Origin: Oehlia diaphana
Taxonomy: Eukaryota > Glomeromycota > Glomeromycetes > Glomerales > Glomeraceae
DNA: 28,138 nucleotides
NCBI GenBank assembly: GCA_003833135.1
Contig: QZLH01000669.1
Span: forward strand, 68,911 to 97,048
Reading direction: 5' to 3'
The position numbers and the translations under genes were made by a program. The notes under the pieces were generated by a model that saw only the letters and a list, made by a program, of their open reading frames with translations, did no database searches and was not told where the DNA came from. This document shows, in pieces, positions 1 to 10,913 of the stretch. Position 1 is the first letter of the stretch; each line of letters opens with the position of its first letter.

Positions 1-1833
1 TATCCCCCCCCCCCCCCCCCCCCTCAAAATTTTTGGCCGGAAAGGACGTTAAACTAATTATTAATTTTGAACGGCCTTAATTAAAAACTAAAATATTTAT
101 TTTTTATTATTATAACATGCAATATTTCCGTTTTAAAAAAAAAAGCAATTTAATTTTCTTTTTGTCCCTTTAAAAATCATTTGTATCAATAATCTAATTT
201 TTAAGAATTCTAATAGGCTTGAGTTTCTATTAATAAGGTATATTGAAGCTTTGGTATCATAAAAAATAAATCACGTAATAAATGATAAGCGGGATATTAT
301 CACGTAAATATAATAGTTAAATTAATTATTACTTAGGTATTCTATATATGACTATAAATTATAAGTTTCTTCGAGAATAAAAAAATTTTGTCGCTGCAAA
401 TATATTAATCGCTACGCCAATATTGTTTGAGAGTCACCAAAATGCATTAAATGCATTGTGTTAATACATGTGCGTTTGTAAAGGAAATTCTTTTTTTTTA
501 AAAAAATCATCAGGGATTATCTTTATTTCAACATTCGAGGATTTACTTTCAAAATCTAAATACTTTAATATTTATGTGGTTTGGATATTTTTGTAATAAA
601 GTAAAAGATGATTAGATCATTATCAATTAGTTTATTTAAGTTTAACTAATGATTAATATGAATCCCATCAAATTCATTAAAAATAGTCCACAATAATCAT
701 TGTCATATTTTTAGCAAGGAAATAAAATTTAAGTCATTTTTTTTTTTTTTATTTAAATATTTTATAAATATATACGGTATTAATATTCATTAAACTATTA
801 TGTAATTTATATAGGACCCAGAAATATATATACAGGAGTAGGGTACACAGATTAGTGGACTTAGACGGAGTGAAGTTTTGATTTTCGTATAATTTAAAAT
901 TTTTTCGTCCATAGTTAGGTCATCAAGATTGCGTATTTTTTATCAAAATTTTTATATGTAAAAAATTAGTTTGCGTATTTTTGACCTAAATTTTACTAAT
1001 TTTTATATACATAAATATTTACTGTACGTATTTATTTAGTTAACCGCATTGTAATATTTGAAGGAAACTTCTAAGGGTTGAAAAGTGAAATTTGACTATT
1101 TGAAAAATATTATTGATAAAATATAGGAAAATTTTATTTTTTCACATTAGTATTTGATTTATAAATAATATAGAAGCCATAATAAGGATTTTCAATATCA
1201 GGTGTCTATTTCGTCAGTTCCGAAGTAACCGGAAGGTTATTATGAAGAAAGGTTTAAAATAAAAAAAAAATTAATATAAAAAAGATATGATCCGAAAATC
1301 TGTTAATTATCGAACATTCGTATTTTATCGATAATTTTCCGGAGCGAAGCTATATGTTTATGAACGTTAATCACATATTTCACATATGGATCACGTAGGG
1401 ATGTCGTTTGTACGTACGCATCACGTCACTAAAAATTTGTGCTACGTCGATAAACAAAACAAGATAAACAAGATACAAATTTTATCGATTTTGATTCACA
1501 AACTTTATGAAGTTTCTCTATTACACATACACCAAAGGCTTAGGCATAACCAATCAAACTTTACTGATAATGATTATTTCACATTTTGGATTCTACTGAT
1601 TTTTTTTTTAGAGCAAAAATAATCATTTTATATTTTATTTTTAGGGGGTTACATTTGATAAGCGTTACGATTCAAGTTTCCATTTTTAAATTAAGATTTA
1701 ATACTAATTTATTTCTAAAGTTGAGTTATTAAAAATATCGAACTTTACAATATAGATAAATAAGACAAAGAACAAATTATCGGATTATTCAAAAATTTAA
1801 ATCCTATTATCATATTTCATTTTTTTCGTTGAT
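1..1833. other. AT-rich intergenic region downstream of the kinase/Sel1-like repeat gene
   Basis: This stretch is strongly AT-rich with many short A and T runs and stop codons in all frames. I find no coding similarity, RNA gene or transposon termini. The only open frame of note, at 1386-1622 on the plus strand, encodes 78 low-complexity residues with no recognisable motif and is most likely chance. The region begins with a 20-base C run, listed separately. Confidence 0.6.
4..23. repeat. poly-C homopolymer
   Basis: Twenty consecutive C residues stand at the left edge in otherwise AT-rich DNA. A G/C homopolymer of this length is unusual here. It may be a real simple repeat or a sequencing or assembly artefact. 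It is followed by a short TTTTTGGCCGG segment like GGCCGGAA motifs elsewhere in the window (around 22662 and 27962). Confidence 0.8.
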
Positions 1834-4800
1834 TTAAAGATTATCCAAGTTTTCTTTGACTTCAGGATGTACATTTTCTACATTTTCTATAACTTTCTTA
1901 TACCAATAAATTGCACCATCAATAATCTTTTTGTATACCATACCTTTTTCATATAAAGATGCAAGACGTTTTTGGGCTTCAACATTTCCCCCATGCGCTG
2001 CCTTTTTATACCAATAGATAGCTTTTTTTCGGTCCTTTTTTACCCCTTTCCCACAATCATATAAATAACCAAGACTATTTTGCGCATTATTATCTCCTTT
2101 TTCAGCTGAATTTTCATAATATTCAAAAGCATTAACCTCATCTTTTTCTACTCCTTTACCTAATTCATAACATCGACCCAAGTTATATTGTGCTTCTTTA
2201 TCTCCTTTTTCAGCTGCTATGCTATACCAATAAATAGCTTTTTCTAAGTTTTTTTCTGTTCCATCACCGTATTCATACAATATTCCAAGAATATTTTGTG
2301 CAAAACTATGTCCTTTTTCAGCTACTTTTTCATATAACTCAAATGCTTTTAATTTATTAACTTCAGTTCCAATTCCATTAAAATAACAATATCCAAGTTG
2401 AAGTTGAGCGTCTAAGTGTTCTTCTTTGGCTGGTTTTTCATAATACTTGAAAGCTACAACTTCATCTTTCTCAACTCCTATTCCTAATCTATAACATTGA
2501 CCCAAATTATATAATGCCACAGCATGGTCTTTTTCAGCTGCTTCTTCATATAGTTCAATTGCCTTTGTCTTATTAATTTCAGTTCCAATCCCATTAAAAT
2601 AACAATATCCAAGTTGAAATTGAGCATTTAAATATCCTCCATCAGCTGACCTTTTATAATATTCAAAAGCTCTAATTTCATCTTTTTCCACTCCTTTACC
2701 TAATTCATAACATTGACCCAAATTATATTTTGCCATCTCATTGCCATCTTCAGCTGCTTTATTATACCAGTAAATAGCCTTTTCTAGATCTTTTTCTGTC
2801 CCTTTCTCATATTCATATAACAGTCCAAGATTATTTTGTGCAGCATTATGCCCTTTTTCAGCTACCATTTTATATAATTCAAATGCTTTTGACTTATTTA
2901 CTTCAGCTCCGATTCCTTTATCATAATAATATCCAAGTTTAAATTGAGCATCCAAATGTCCTTTTTTGGCTGACTTTTCATAATATTCAAATGCTTTAAT
3001 TTCATCCTTTTCAACTCCTTTTCCTGATTCATAACACTGGCCCAGATTGTATAATGCTACTATTTCTCCTTTTTCAGCTGCTTTATTATACCAGTAAATA
3101 GCCTTTTCTAAATCTTTTTCTGTTCCTTCACCATATTCATACAATGATCCAAGATTATTTTGGGCCATCTCATTTCCACCTTCAGCCGCTTTATTATACC
3201 AATAAATAGCCTTTCCTAAATATTTTTCTGTCCCTTCCTCAGATTCATATAATGGTCCAAGATTATTTTGCACAATACTATGTCCTTTTTCAGTTACCTT
3301 ATTATATAATACAAATGCTTTTGATTTACTAACTTCAGCTCCGATTCCTTTATCATAATAATATCCAAGTTTAAATTGAGCATCCAAATATCCTTTTTCA
3401 GCTGACTTTTCATAATATTCTAAAGCTTTAATTTCGTCCTTTTCAACTCCTTTTCCTGATTCGTAACATTGACCCAGATTGTATAATGCTACTATTTCTC
3501 CCTTTTCAGCTGCTTTATTATACCAATAAATAGCTTTTTCTAAATCTTTTTCTGTTTCTTCACCATATTCATATAATAATCCAAGATAATTTTGAGCCAT
3601 AGTATGTTCTTTTTCAGCTGCTTTTTTATAATATTCAATTGCCTTCATTTTATTAATTCCAGCCCCAATTCCATTATAATAGCAGCAACCAAGTTTATAT
3701 TTAGCATCCAAATATCCTTTTTCAGCTAACTTATTATAATATTCAAATGCTTTAATTTCATCTTTTTCAACACCTATTCCTAATTCATAGGATTCACCTA
3801 AATTATATAATGCAACAGCATTTCCATTTGCTGCTGCTTTTTGATACCAATAAAAAGCCCTTTTTCGGTCCTTTTTTACCCCTTGCCCACTATCATATAA
3901 ATAGCCAAGGTTATTTTGCGCATTACTATCTCCTTTTTCAGCTGATTTTTCATAATATTCAAATGCTTTTGCATGATTAATTTCGGTTCCAATTCCTTTA
4001 TAATAGCAATATCCAAGTTGAAATTGAGCATCTAAATATCCTGATTCAGCTGACTTTTCATAATATTCAAAAGCATTAACCTCATCTTTTTCTACTCCTT
4101 TACCTAGTTCATAACATTGACCCAAGTTATATTGTGCTCCTCTATCTCCTTTTTCAGCTGCTCTATTATACCAATAAATAGCTTTTTCTAAGTTTTTTTC
4201 TGTTCCATCACCGTATTCATATAATATTCCAAGAATATTTTGTGCTATACTATGTCCTTTTTCAGCTACTTTCTCATATAATTTAAATGCTTTAAATTTA
4301 TTATCTTCAGTTCCAATTCCATTAAAATAACAATATCCAAGTTGAAGTTGGGCGTCTAAATGTTCTACTTTGGCTGGTTTTTTCATAATATTTGAAAGCT
4401 ACAACTTCATCTTTCTCAACTCCTATTCCTAATCTATAACATTGACCCAAATTATATAATGCCACAGCATGGTCTTTTTCAGCTGCTTCTTTATATAGTT
4501 CAATTGCCTTTGCTTTATTAATTTCAGTTCCAATCCCATTAAAATAACAATATCCAAGTCGAAATTGGGCATTTAAATATCCTCCTTCAGCTGATCTTTT
4601 ATAATATTCAAAAGCTCTAATTTCATCTTTTCCTACTCCTTTACCTAATTCATAACATTGACCCAAGTTATATTTTGCCATTTCATTTCCATCTTCAGCT
4701 GCTTTATTATACCAATAAATAGCCTTTTCTAAATCTTTTTCTGTCCCTTTCTCATATTCATATAATTGTCCAAGATTATTTTGTGCAATATTATGTCCTT

Positions 4801-7800
4801 TTTCAGCTACTGTTTTATATAATTCAAATGCTTTTGATTTATTAACTTCAACTCCAATTCCTTTATCATAGTAATATCCAAGTTTAAATTGAGCATCCAA
4901 ATATCCTTTTTCAGCTGACTTTTCATAATATTCAAAAGCTTTATTCTCGTCCTTTTCAACTCCTTTTCCTGATTCATAACATTGGCCCAGATTATATAAT
5001 GCTACTATTTCTCCTTTTTCAGCTGCTTTATTATACCAATAAGTAGCTTTTTCTAAATCTATTTCAGTTCCTTCACCATATTCATACAATGATCCAAGAT
5101 TATTTTGGGCCATCTCATTTCCACCCTCAGCCGCTTTATTATACCAATAAATAGCCTTTCCTAAATATTTTTCTGTCTCTTCCTCACATACATATAATAG
5201 TACAGGGTTATTTTGCACAATACTATGTCCTTTTTCAGCTACCTTATTATATAATTTAAATTCTTTTGATTTATTAACTTCAGCTCTGATTCCTTTATCA
5301 TAATAATAACCAAGTTTAAATTGAGCATCCAAATATCCTTTTTCAGCTGACTTTTCAAAATATTCTAAAGCTTTAATTTTATCCTTTTCAACTCCTTTTC
5401 CTGATTCATAACATTGGCCCAGATTGTATAATGCTACTATTTCTCCTTTTTCAGCTGCTTTATTATACCAATAAATAGCTTTTTCTAAATCTTTTTCTGT
5501 TTCTTCACCATATTCATATAATAATCCAAGATAATTTTGAGCCATAGTATGTTCTTTTTCAGCTGCTTCTTTATAATATTCAATTGCCTTCATTTTATTA
5601 ATTTCAGCCCCAATTCCATTATAATAGCAGCAACCAAGTTTATATTTAGCATCCAAATATCCTTTTTCAGCTGCCTTTTCATAATATTCAAAAGCTCTAA
5701 TTTCATCTTTTTCTACTCCTTTACCTAATTCATAACATTGACCCAAATTATATTTTGCCATCTCATTCCCATCTTCAGCTGCTTTATTATACCAATAAAT
5801 AGCCTTTTCTAAATCTTTTTCTGTCCCTTCCCCATATTCATATAATAGTCCAAGATAATTTTGAGCCATAGTATGTTCTTTTTCAGCTGCTTCTTTATAA
5901 TATTCAATTGCCTTCATTTTATTAATTTCAGCTCCAATTCCATTATAATAGCAGCAACCAAGTTTATATTGAGCATCCAAATGTCCTTTTTCAGCTGCCT
6001 TTTCATAATATTCAAATGCTTTAATTTCATCCTTTTCAACTCCTTTTCCTGATTCATAACATTGACCCAGATTGTATAATGCTACTATTTCTCCTTTTTG
6101 AGCTGCTTTATTATACCAATATATAGCCTTTTCTAAATCTTCTTCTGTCCCTTCCCCGTATTCATATAATAGTCCAAGATAATTTTGAGCCATAGTATGT
6201 TCTTTTTCAGCTGCTTCTTTATAACATTCAATTGCCTTCATTTTATTAATTTCAGCTCCAATTCCATTATAATAGCAGCAACCAAGTTTATATTGAGCAT
6301 CCATATATCCTTTTTCAGCTGACTTTTTATAATATTCTAAAGCTTTAATTTCATCATTTTCAACTCCTTTACCTAATTCATAACATTGACCCAAGTTATA
6401 TATTGCCATCTCATTCCCATCTTCAGCTGCTTTATTATACCAATAAATAGCCTTTCCTAAATCTTTTTCTGTCCCTTCCCCATATTCATATAATAGTCCA
6501 AGATTATTTTGCGCAATACTATGCCCTTTTTTGGCTACCTTATTATATAATTCAAATGCTTTTGATTTATTTACTTCAGCTCCGATTCCTTTATCATAAC
6601 AATATCCAAGTTGAAGTTGAGCATCTAAATGTCCTTTTTCGGCTGATCTCTCATAATATTTAAGAGCCTTAATTTCATCTTTCTCAACTCCTATTCCTAA
6701 TCTATAACATTGACCCAAATTATATAATGCTACTATTTCTCCTTTTTCAGCTGCTTTATTATACCAATAAATGGCTTTATCTAAGTTTTTTTCTGTTCCT
6801 TCACCATATTCATATAATAATCCAACATTATTTTGAGCTACCAAATGATCTTTTTCGGCTGCTTCTTTAAATAACTTAAATGCTTCTAATTTATTAACTT
6901 TAGTTCCAACTCCTAAATAATAACATATTGCAAGTTGTAAATATCCATAGATGTCTTCTTTTTTGTATAATTTTGTATATATTTCAAATGCTTTGCTTTC
7001 ATTTTTTTCTACTCCTTTTCCAAGTTCATAACACTTTCCTAAGTAAATTAATGCAATCTTATTGTTATTATTTGCTGACATTTGATACCAATAAAAAGCT
7101 TCATTTTGATCTACATCAGTTCCTATACCATAGCCATAATAATTGGCAAGATAAAGCTGTCCACAAATGCTTTCATTATTTACAGCTTTTTTTATCCAAT
7201 AAATTGCTAAGTTATGATCAATTTCAGTTCCAATTCCATGTCTATAAAATATGCTTAAATATACTTGCGCGATAGGATAATCATCCTTTGCTGCTTTTGA
7301 AATTAATTTAAATGCATTTTCATCATTTTTTTCTTCTAAAGTAAATTCATTAAAATAAAAAAAACCAAGAAAGAAAATATAAGATGAGTTTGTTTGATTT
7401 TCTTTAAGCCATTCAAAAATATCACTTGATGTTTGATTTGAGAGAGATATACAATGGTTAATGAAATGGTTTGTCTCTTTAATACTATATTCTTCTTCTT
7501 GTGTTTTAATCAAAAGTTCAATTAAATTATCAATAAGAATATTCATATCATCTGTTATGTTAAATATTTCTAGGAATAATTTTTCTGCTAGCTTTAATAT
7601 ATCTGAGTTAACTTCATTATTCAAATGATTCAGTATTAATTTACTTAGATATAGTTCAGAATTATTACTCATCATATATTCTATAGAATTATTACTAAGC
7701 ATACACGCTAAATTAGGTATAATTGATTGAGAATGGTTCTCTTGTAATAATTCTGTCTTGTTTTCCAAAGAATTAATCTCATCATTATTTTCTCCAAAAA

Positions 7801-9050
7801 TTATTTGCTTAAGAAATTTAACGACTTGATGTATAGTAGGGCGTTTAGTTGGATCATCTTCCCAACATACTAATAGAAATTAAAATAAATTAAAATTCTT
7901 AATTATATGGTTTTTATTGGGGTGATCATCACCGTTGGCCAGAATTATCAATTTTTACCGGCACTATATTTTATTAATGCTGGTTGATTGTCATAATTTC
8001 AGTCCCCGGTGATCATCACCCCCGGTGATAGTTAGAAATTCCAATTATATAATAACATATGATAACTTCAGTTAATATTTACCTTTATATAGATTACTAT
8101 ATTCAATAGGAGTATCCTTAACAGTTATTTCTCTTTGTCCTTTTATAATATTCATGATTAAATTTGCATCATATTCTACATTTTCAGCATAAAACGGTCT
8201 ATGTCCACTTGAAATTTGCCAAAGAAGGACTCCTACACTATAAATATCAGACTTTGCATTTAATTTATGTGGTTGGCTTTTATCCTTAATATTATTCAAA
8301 TATTTTGGGTCAATATAAGGAACAACACCAAGAACATTTGTTGAATTATATGATATATCAGTTATTTTTCTTGATAAACCAAAGTCCGCTAACTTTATTT
8401 TATTTTGATGTACAAGTACATTTTGCGCATGCTATAGTATTTGGTAAGAATGTTAAGAATGTTTATTTAACTTTATTGATATAAATAACAATAAAAAATA
8501 CTCAATAAATTTTTTATTACATTACCAAATCACAGTGAATAATTCCTTCATTATTTAGACATTCTACAGCATTTGCAAGTTGGAGCGCTAATTGATATTT
8601 ATCATTCCATTCAAGTTTATTAAAATTCTCTTTCAAATAGGATTGTAATGGTCCACAATCAGCATACTCCATAACTAATAAATATTTGTTTGCTAATTTT
8701 GAGATTCCATAAAATCGAATAATATTTGAATGGTAATCAACTTCACGTTGCATTTTTATCTAATATTATAAATATAAAAATATTAAGGACACATTATTGT
8801 AATCATATTTATAATAATAATTTACCTCATTAACAATTTCTTTGATAGTTAAGTTAAATGGATATTTCAGAGCCATAACAGTATCAGAATCTTTCCGATT
8901 TACACGAAAAACTTTTCCAAAAGAACCATTACTTATTTCTTCTTTATTAGTGAATTCAGCGTAATCATAATATTTAATATAATTTTCGGATATTGCTTCT
9001 TCCAACCAATCTATATAAGTATTAGAATCTTTTTCAGTTGTTTCCGTCAT
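1834..9050 (-). CDS. Protein kinase fused to a giant Sel1-like repeat array (one frameshift)
   Basis: This is a predicted TKL-type protein kinase with a Sel1-like repeat (SLR) C-terminus, about 2,280 residues if the frameshift is ignored. Exons by GT-AG signals and frame are 9050-8826, 8759-8526, 8431-8083 and 7869-1834. The ATG at 9050 is the first in the frame. The kinase core occupies roughly residues 35-300. A linker of about 100 residues follows, then SLRs of 36 residues run almost to the stop. SLRs are alpha-helical solenoids that usually bind partner proteins, so a role as kinase plus scaffold is inferred. The substrate is unknown. An extra base in an A6 run (plus-strand T run 4378-4383) breaks the last exon into two open frames of 1,148 and 850 codons. 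The internal repeat copy at 2434 has five bases and reads through. Kinase/SLR fusions like this are typical of Rhizophagus. The gene could be intact with a sequence error, or a truncated allele. Confidence 0.85.
2110..5645 (-). repeat. 1944-bp higher-order tandem duplication inside the SLR array
   Basis: A block at about 2110-3700 aligns with 4054-5645 at a constant offset of 1944 bp, which becomes 1945 beyond the T-run insertion at 4378-4383. 1944 bp is 18 SLRs, or six 324-bp trimers. Rare variants are shared at the offset, including the CCGTATTCAT stretch (near 2269 and 4213), the doubled b unit with AAATATTTTTCTGTC, and the GTTTCTTCACC stretch (near 3555 and 5500). Below about 2110 the alignment continues at offset 1836, so one 108-bp unit is missing from the left copy. 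Above 5645 similarity drops to the general level of the array. The pattern fits unequal crossing-over between repeats. Confidence 0.8.
4378..4383 (-). other. Single-base frameshift in a homopolymer within the SLR exon
   Basis: Six T (six A on the coding strand) encode the end of a YYEK unit. The sister copy, 1944 bp away, has five and continues as KPAKEEHLDAQ. Here the extra base changes the frame to KTSQSRTF and ends at a stop after 21 residues. The other frame reopens at once as KPAKVEHLDAQ and stays open for 850 codons. The open frame on both sides argues for a very recent mutation, an allelic or nucleus-specific variant, or a sequencing error. Confidence 0.85.
5430..6400 (-). repeat. Three tandem 324-bp trimers of near-identical Sel1-like repeats
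   Basis: The plus-strand string GCCATAGTATGTTC begins at 5541, 5865 and 6189, exactly 324 bp apart, with nearly identical sequence around each copy. Each unit encodes three SLRs (108 residues), including a segment AMAQNYLGLLYEYGE-like preceded by KMKAIEYYKEAAEKEHT. Such high identity between neighbouring trimers suggests the youngest expansion in the array. A fourth related copy lies at 3596, placed there by the 1944-bp duplication. Confidence 0.8.
7762..9050 (-). other. Kinase domain of the fusion protein, with exon junctions
   Basis: In the spliced protein the key residues are all present. The glycine loop reads ISNGSFGKVF, the ATP-binding lysine is K62 (MALKYP), and the helix-C glutamate is E75 (VNE), which ends exon 1. 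The catalytic loop HCDLHAQN has D152 and N157, the metal-binding motif ADFG has D169, and a PYIDPKYL segment sits at the activation-loop end. The domain closes with CWEDDPTKRPT, a TKL-like C-lobe signature. The usual HRD arginine is Cys, making this a non-RD kinase; activity is still expected from the intact K/E/D/N/D set. Introns are 8825-8760, 8525-8432 and 8082-7870. The second cuts the catalytic loop between L153 and H154, and the third is phase 1 (rebuilt codon GTA). Without splicing, each exon would be misread as a small separate gene. Confidence 0.85.
7919..8022. mobile_element. Small foldback/MITE-like element in kinase intron 3
   Basis: A 104-bp segment is bounded by a 16-bp perfect inverted repeat: GGGGTGATCATCACCG at 7919-7934 and its complement at 8007-8022. 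Its inner arms (TTGGCCAGAATTATCAA and CCGGCA against TGCTGG and TTGATTGTCATAATTT) are also imperfectly complementary, so most of it can fold into one hairpin. It lies entirely within the 213-nt intron 3, more than twice the length of the gene's other introns. I see no clear target duplication. It has no coding capacity, and its class is unknown. Confidence 0.6.
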
Positions 9051-9568
9051 AGTTTTCAAGTAAAAAATCTTATTTGAATTACAATATTACTTGATAATTT
9101 GCTGATTTAAATGGAAAATCCTAAACACAATGTTTATAGTACCACAAATTTTCAAAATTGCCACATGACCAAATTTGACTTTGTTTATTCCGCAACACAA
9201 TTATGCAGTGATAAGAATTACTACAGCTCTAGATTAGTAAATAGTCAATGAACATGTTTTTTTTTACGATACACCGCAATGTTGTATTAACTAAAATCAT
9301 AACGCAACCAAATTTGTAATGTGTTGCACAAAGAAAGCGATCATTGGGATTTTAAATTTTGTAATATATGTGATTTTAAATAAATGCTTTACATATATGT
9401 GTTTTGTTATAATAAAGTAAAATTCTATTATAAAAGAAGAGAAATTATAGTTTCATTTGAAGTGACTAATAAAGAAATACCAATTTTATAAGCTTTATAT
9501 GAAAGAATTATATAGTAAATATTACATAATAACCGTAGTACGTATTATCATATTTTACAATGAAAGAC
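9051..9568. other. Upstream region of the kinase/SLR gene
   Basis: About 500 bp of AT-rich sequence precedes the start codon of the minus-strand kinase gene and should include its promoter. I see no convincing core element, no coding similarity and no repeat termini up to the inverted-repeat element at 9569. Confidence 0.5.
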
Positions 9569-9871
9569 TTAGTGTTCCGGTCAAGCCTGGGTTATTGACC
9601 CGTCTTGTATTTAGGGGTCGGGTTGGGTCGAGTTCATGCGGGTTACGGTCATCAAGTCATGCGACCCAACCCGACCCCTAAATACAAGTCGGGTTATACC
9701 TTTTATTAAAAATTTCAATTTTTTTTATATCAAATACAACTTGACGGGTCGAACCCGGGTCATCCGAGTCAGACTATAATCAGGTCAAGTCGAATCCGAG
9801 TCATTATTTTACGCTTGGGTCGAGTGAATACACCTTAAACCCGATCCGACTCAACCCCTTCGGAACACTAA
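9569..9871. mobile_element. GC-richer MITE-like element with terminal and internal inverted repeats
   Basis: A 303-bp island has 11-bp perfect terminal inverted repeats, TTAGTGTTCCG at 9569-9579 and CGGAACACTAA at 9861-9871. Inside, 9604-9630 and 9662-9688 form a perfect 27-bp inverted repeat (CTTGTATTTAGGGGTCGGGT... and its complement) around a 31-base loop. Repeated GGGTC/GACCC and GGGTT/AACCC words make it much richer in G+C than its flanks. The TA dinucleotides near each end could be a Tc1/mariner-type TA target site, but a longer duplication is not evident. It has no transposase, so it would be non-autonomous. Confidence 0.65.
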
Positions 9872-10913
9872 ACGAAACATTATACGATACAATAATTTAT
9901 TTTCAAAGCATGTTAATTAATCCATTCATATGTTAAAATTTTTTTAATCTGGATGATAATGTTTTTTTAAAAAAAAAATATATTCCCGTGACTCCAATTG
10001 CCAATCATAGGATCAATTTTACCGACAGTTATAAAATCTTAATCCACTTAGCCTAACCATATTCAAAACACTTTTTACTCATATTCTTTTGTGACTTTCT
10101 GTGACGTCATTTATGGTTTCTTAGTGGACATCAAAATATCGTACAAAAAAAATTTGCAGTCCTTTGTACGATTTTAAGTTTTCGAGTTCAAGTCGATCAA
10201 GCTGTCCCATTTTAAGGACTTATAAGCCGGAGCTATAAATCTAGTGTTAAATCACGTACTATAGGCTTATGATATTTATGTAAATTGAGCCAAAAAATTA
10301 AGTTTATATACTTTTGACTCGTATTATATCATCCACCGATGCATAATATGAGGTCACTTCTATGAGGTGTTCAGTTCCGATTAATGAATTTTGATTGGTT
10401 AATACTGATTGGTTAATGCTAACGGAAAAAGTTTAGTAATACGCATTTCTTTACTAGTAATATATTTTTTTATAAACATATACATTAAATACAAAAATTG
10501 TTTTTTTATTTTTTTTATGAATTTATTTCCGGTCTTCTGTGCTCGCTCGGGACGGTGTGATGAGCTATTAGCAGAGTATCCCCGCAGGGCGCAGGCATCA
10601 AAAAAATTTTTCAGTTTTTAGATCATTTTTTTTTTTATTTTAAATCTCGGTAACTGTTATTTTTTTAAAAAACTTTTTTTTCGGTTTGGTCTTTTTTATA
10701 AAACCGAAATTTTTTTTCAAAAACCGGTTTGTTTGTTTTTTCTAAAACTTTTTTCATCTTTCTTTTTCGATTTGGTATTTTTTGAACCGATTTTTTTTAA
10801 AAATATTTTCCTTTATAATCTATACAATAAAAAATAATAATAATTAATAATGTACTATATAACAATATATAAAAAAAATTATACAGACTTGAATCTAGAT
10901 CAGTAATCAGATT
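9872..10913. other. Intergenic region, AT-rich, with one GC-rich patch
   Basis: I find no gene here. Around 10660-10800 are loosely repeated CGGTTTGGT / AAACCGAAATTTTTTTT words that can pair with one another. A short GC-rich patch lies at about 10528-10600 (reported as a finding). The open frame at 10409-10621 crosses T runs and this patch and shows no recognisable domain. Confidence 0.5.

Larger units (their letters stand above)
1850..7330 (-). repeat. Sel1-like repeat array, about 50 units of 108 bp
   Basis: Nearly the whole last exon is built of 36-codon (108-bp) units. Three unit types recur in order: a (LGYYYDKGIGAEVNK-like), b (LGLLYEYGEGTEKDL-like, ending AIYWYNKAAE) and c (LGQCYELGKGVEKDE-like, ending FEYYEKSAEKG). 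An a-b-c trimer makes a 324-bp higher-order unit. The order is occasionally broken, for example a-b-b-c near 3170 and 5110 and a-c near 2500 and 4480. The units nearest the kinase (about 6900-7330) are the most divergent; those at 2100-6500 are very alike. Most SLR proteins carry far fewer repeats. The count of about 50 is estimated from length divided by 108 and visual inspection. Confidence 0.85.

Noticed and set aside
1386..1622. 78-codon plus-strand frame
   Set aside because: Short, AT-driven, no recognisable motif or splice context.
1834..4386. Separate 850-residue Sel1-repeat gene starting at 4386
   Set aside because: Its apparent start codon arises only from the frame change at the A6 run. 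The sister copy shows that the sequence before it should be the end of the preceding repeat, so both frames belong to one exon.
5537..6052. Two near-identical 63-codon plus-strand frames (5537-5728 and 5861-6052)
   Set aside because: They are antisense shadows of two successive 324-bp SLR trimers, and their similarity simply reflects the repeat on the coding strand.
6928..7275. Plus-strand 115-codon frame
   Set aside because: It is antisense to the first SLR units, has low-complexity Phe/Leu/His-rich composition, and has no motif of its own.
9551..9871. tRNA gene or rRNA fragment suggested by GC-rich hairpin
   Set aside because: The inverted repeat is a perfect 27-bp stem with a 31-base loop. 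It cannot be folded into a cloverleaf with a T-arm motif, and the terminal repeats fit a MITE.
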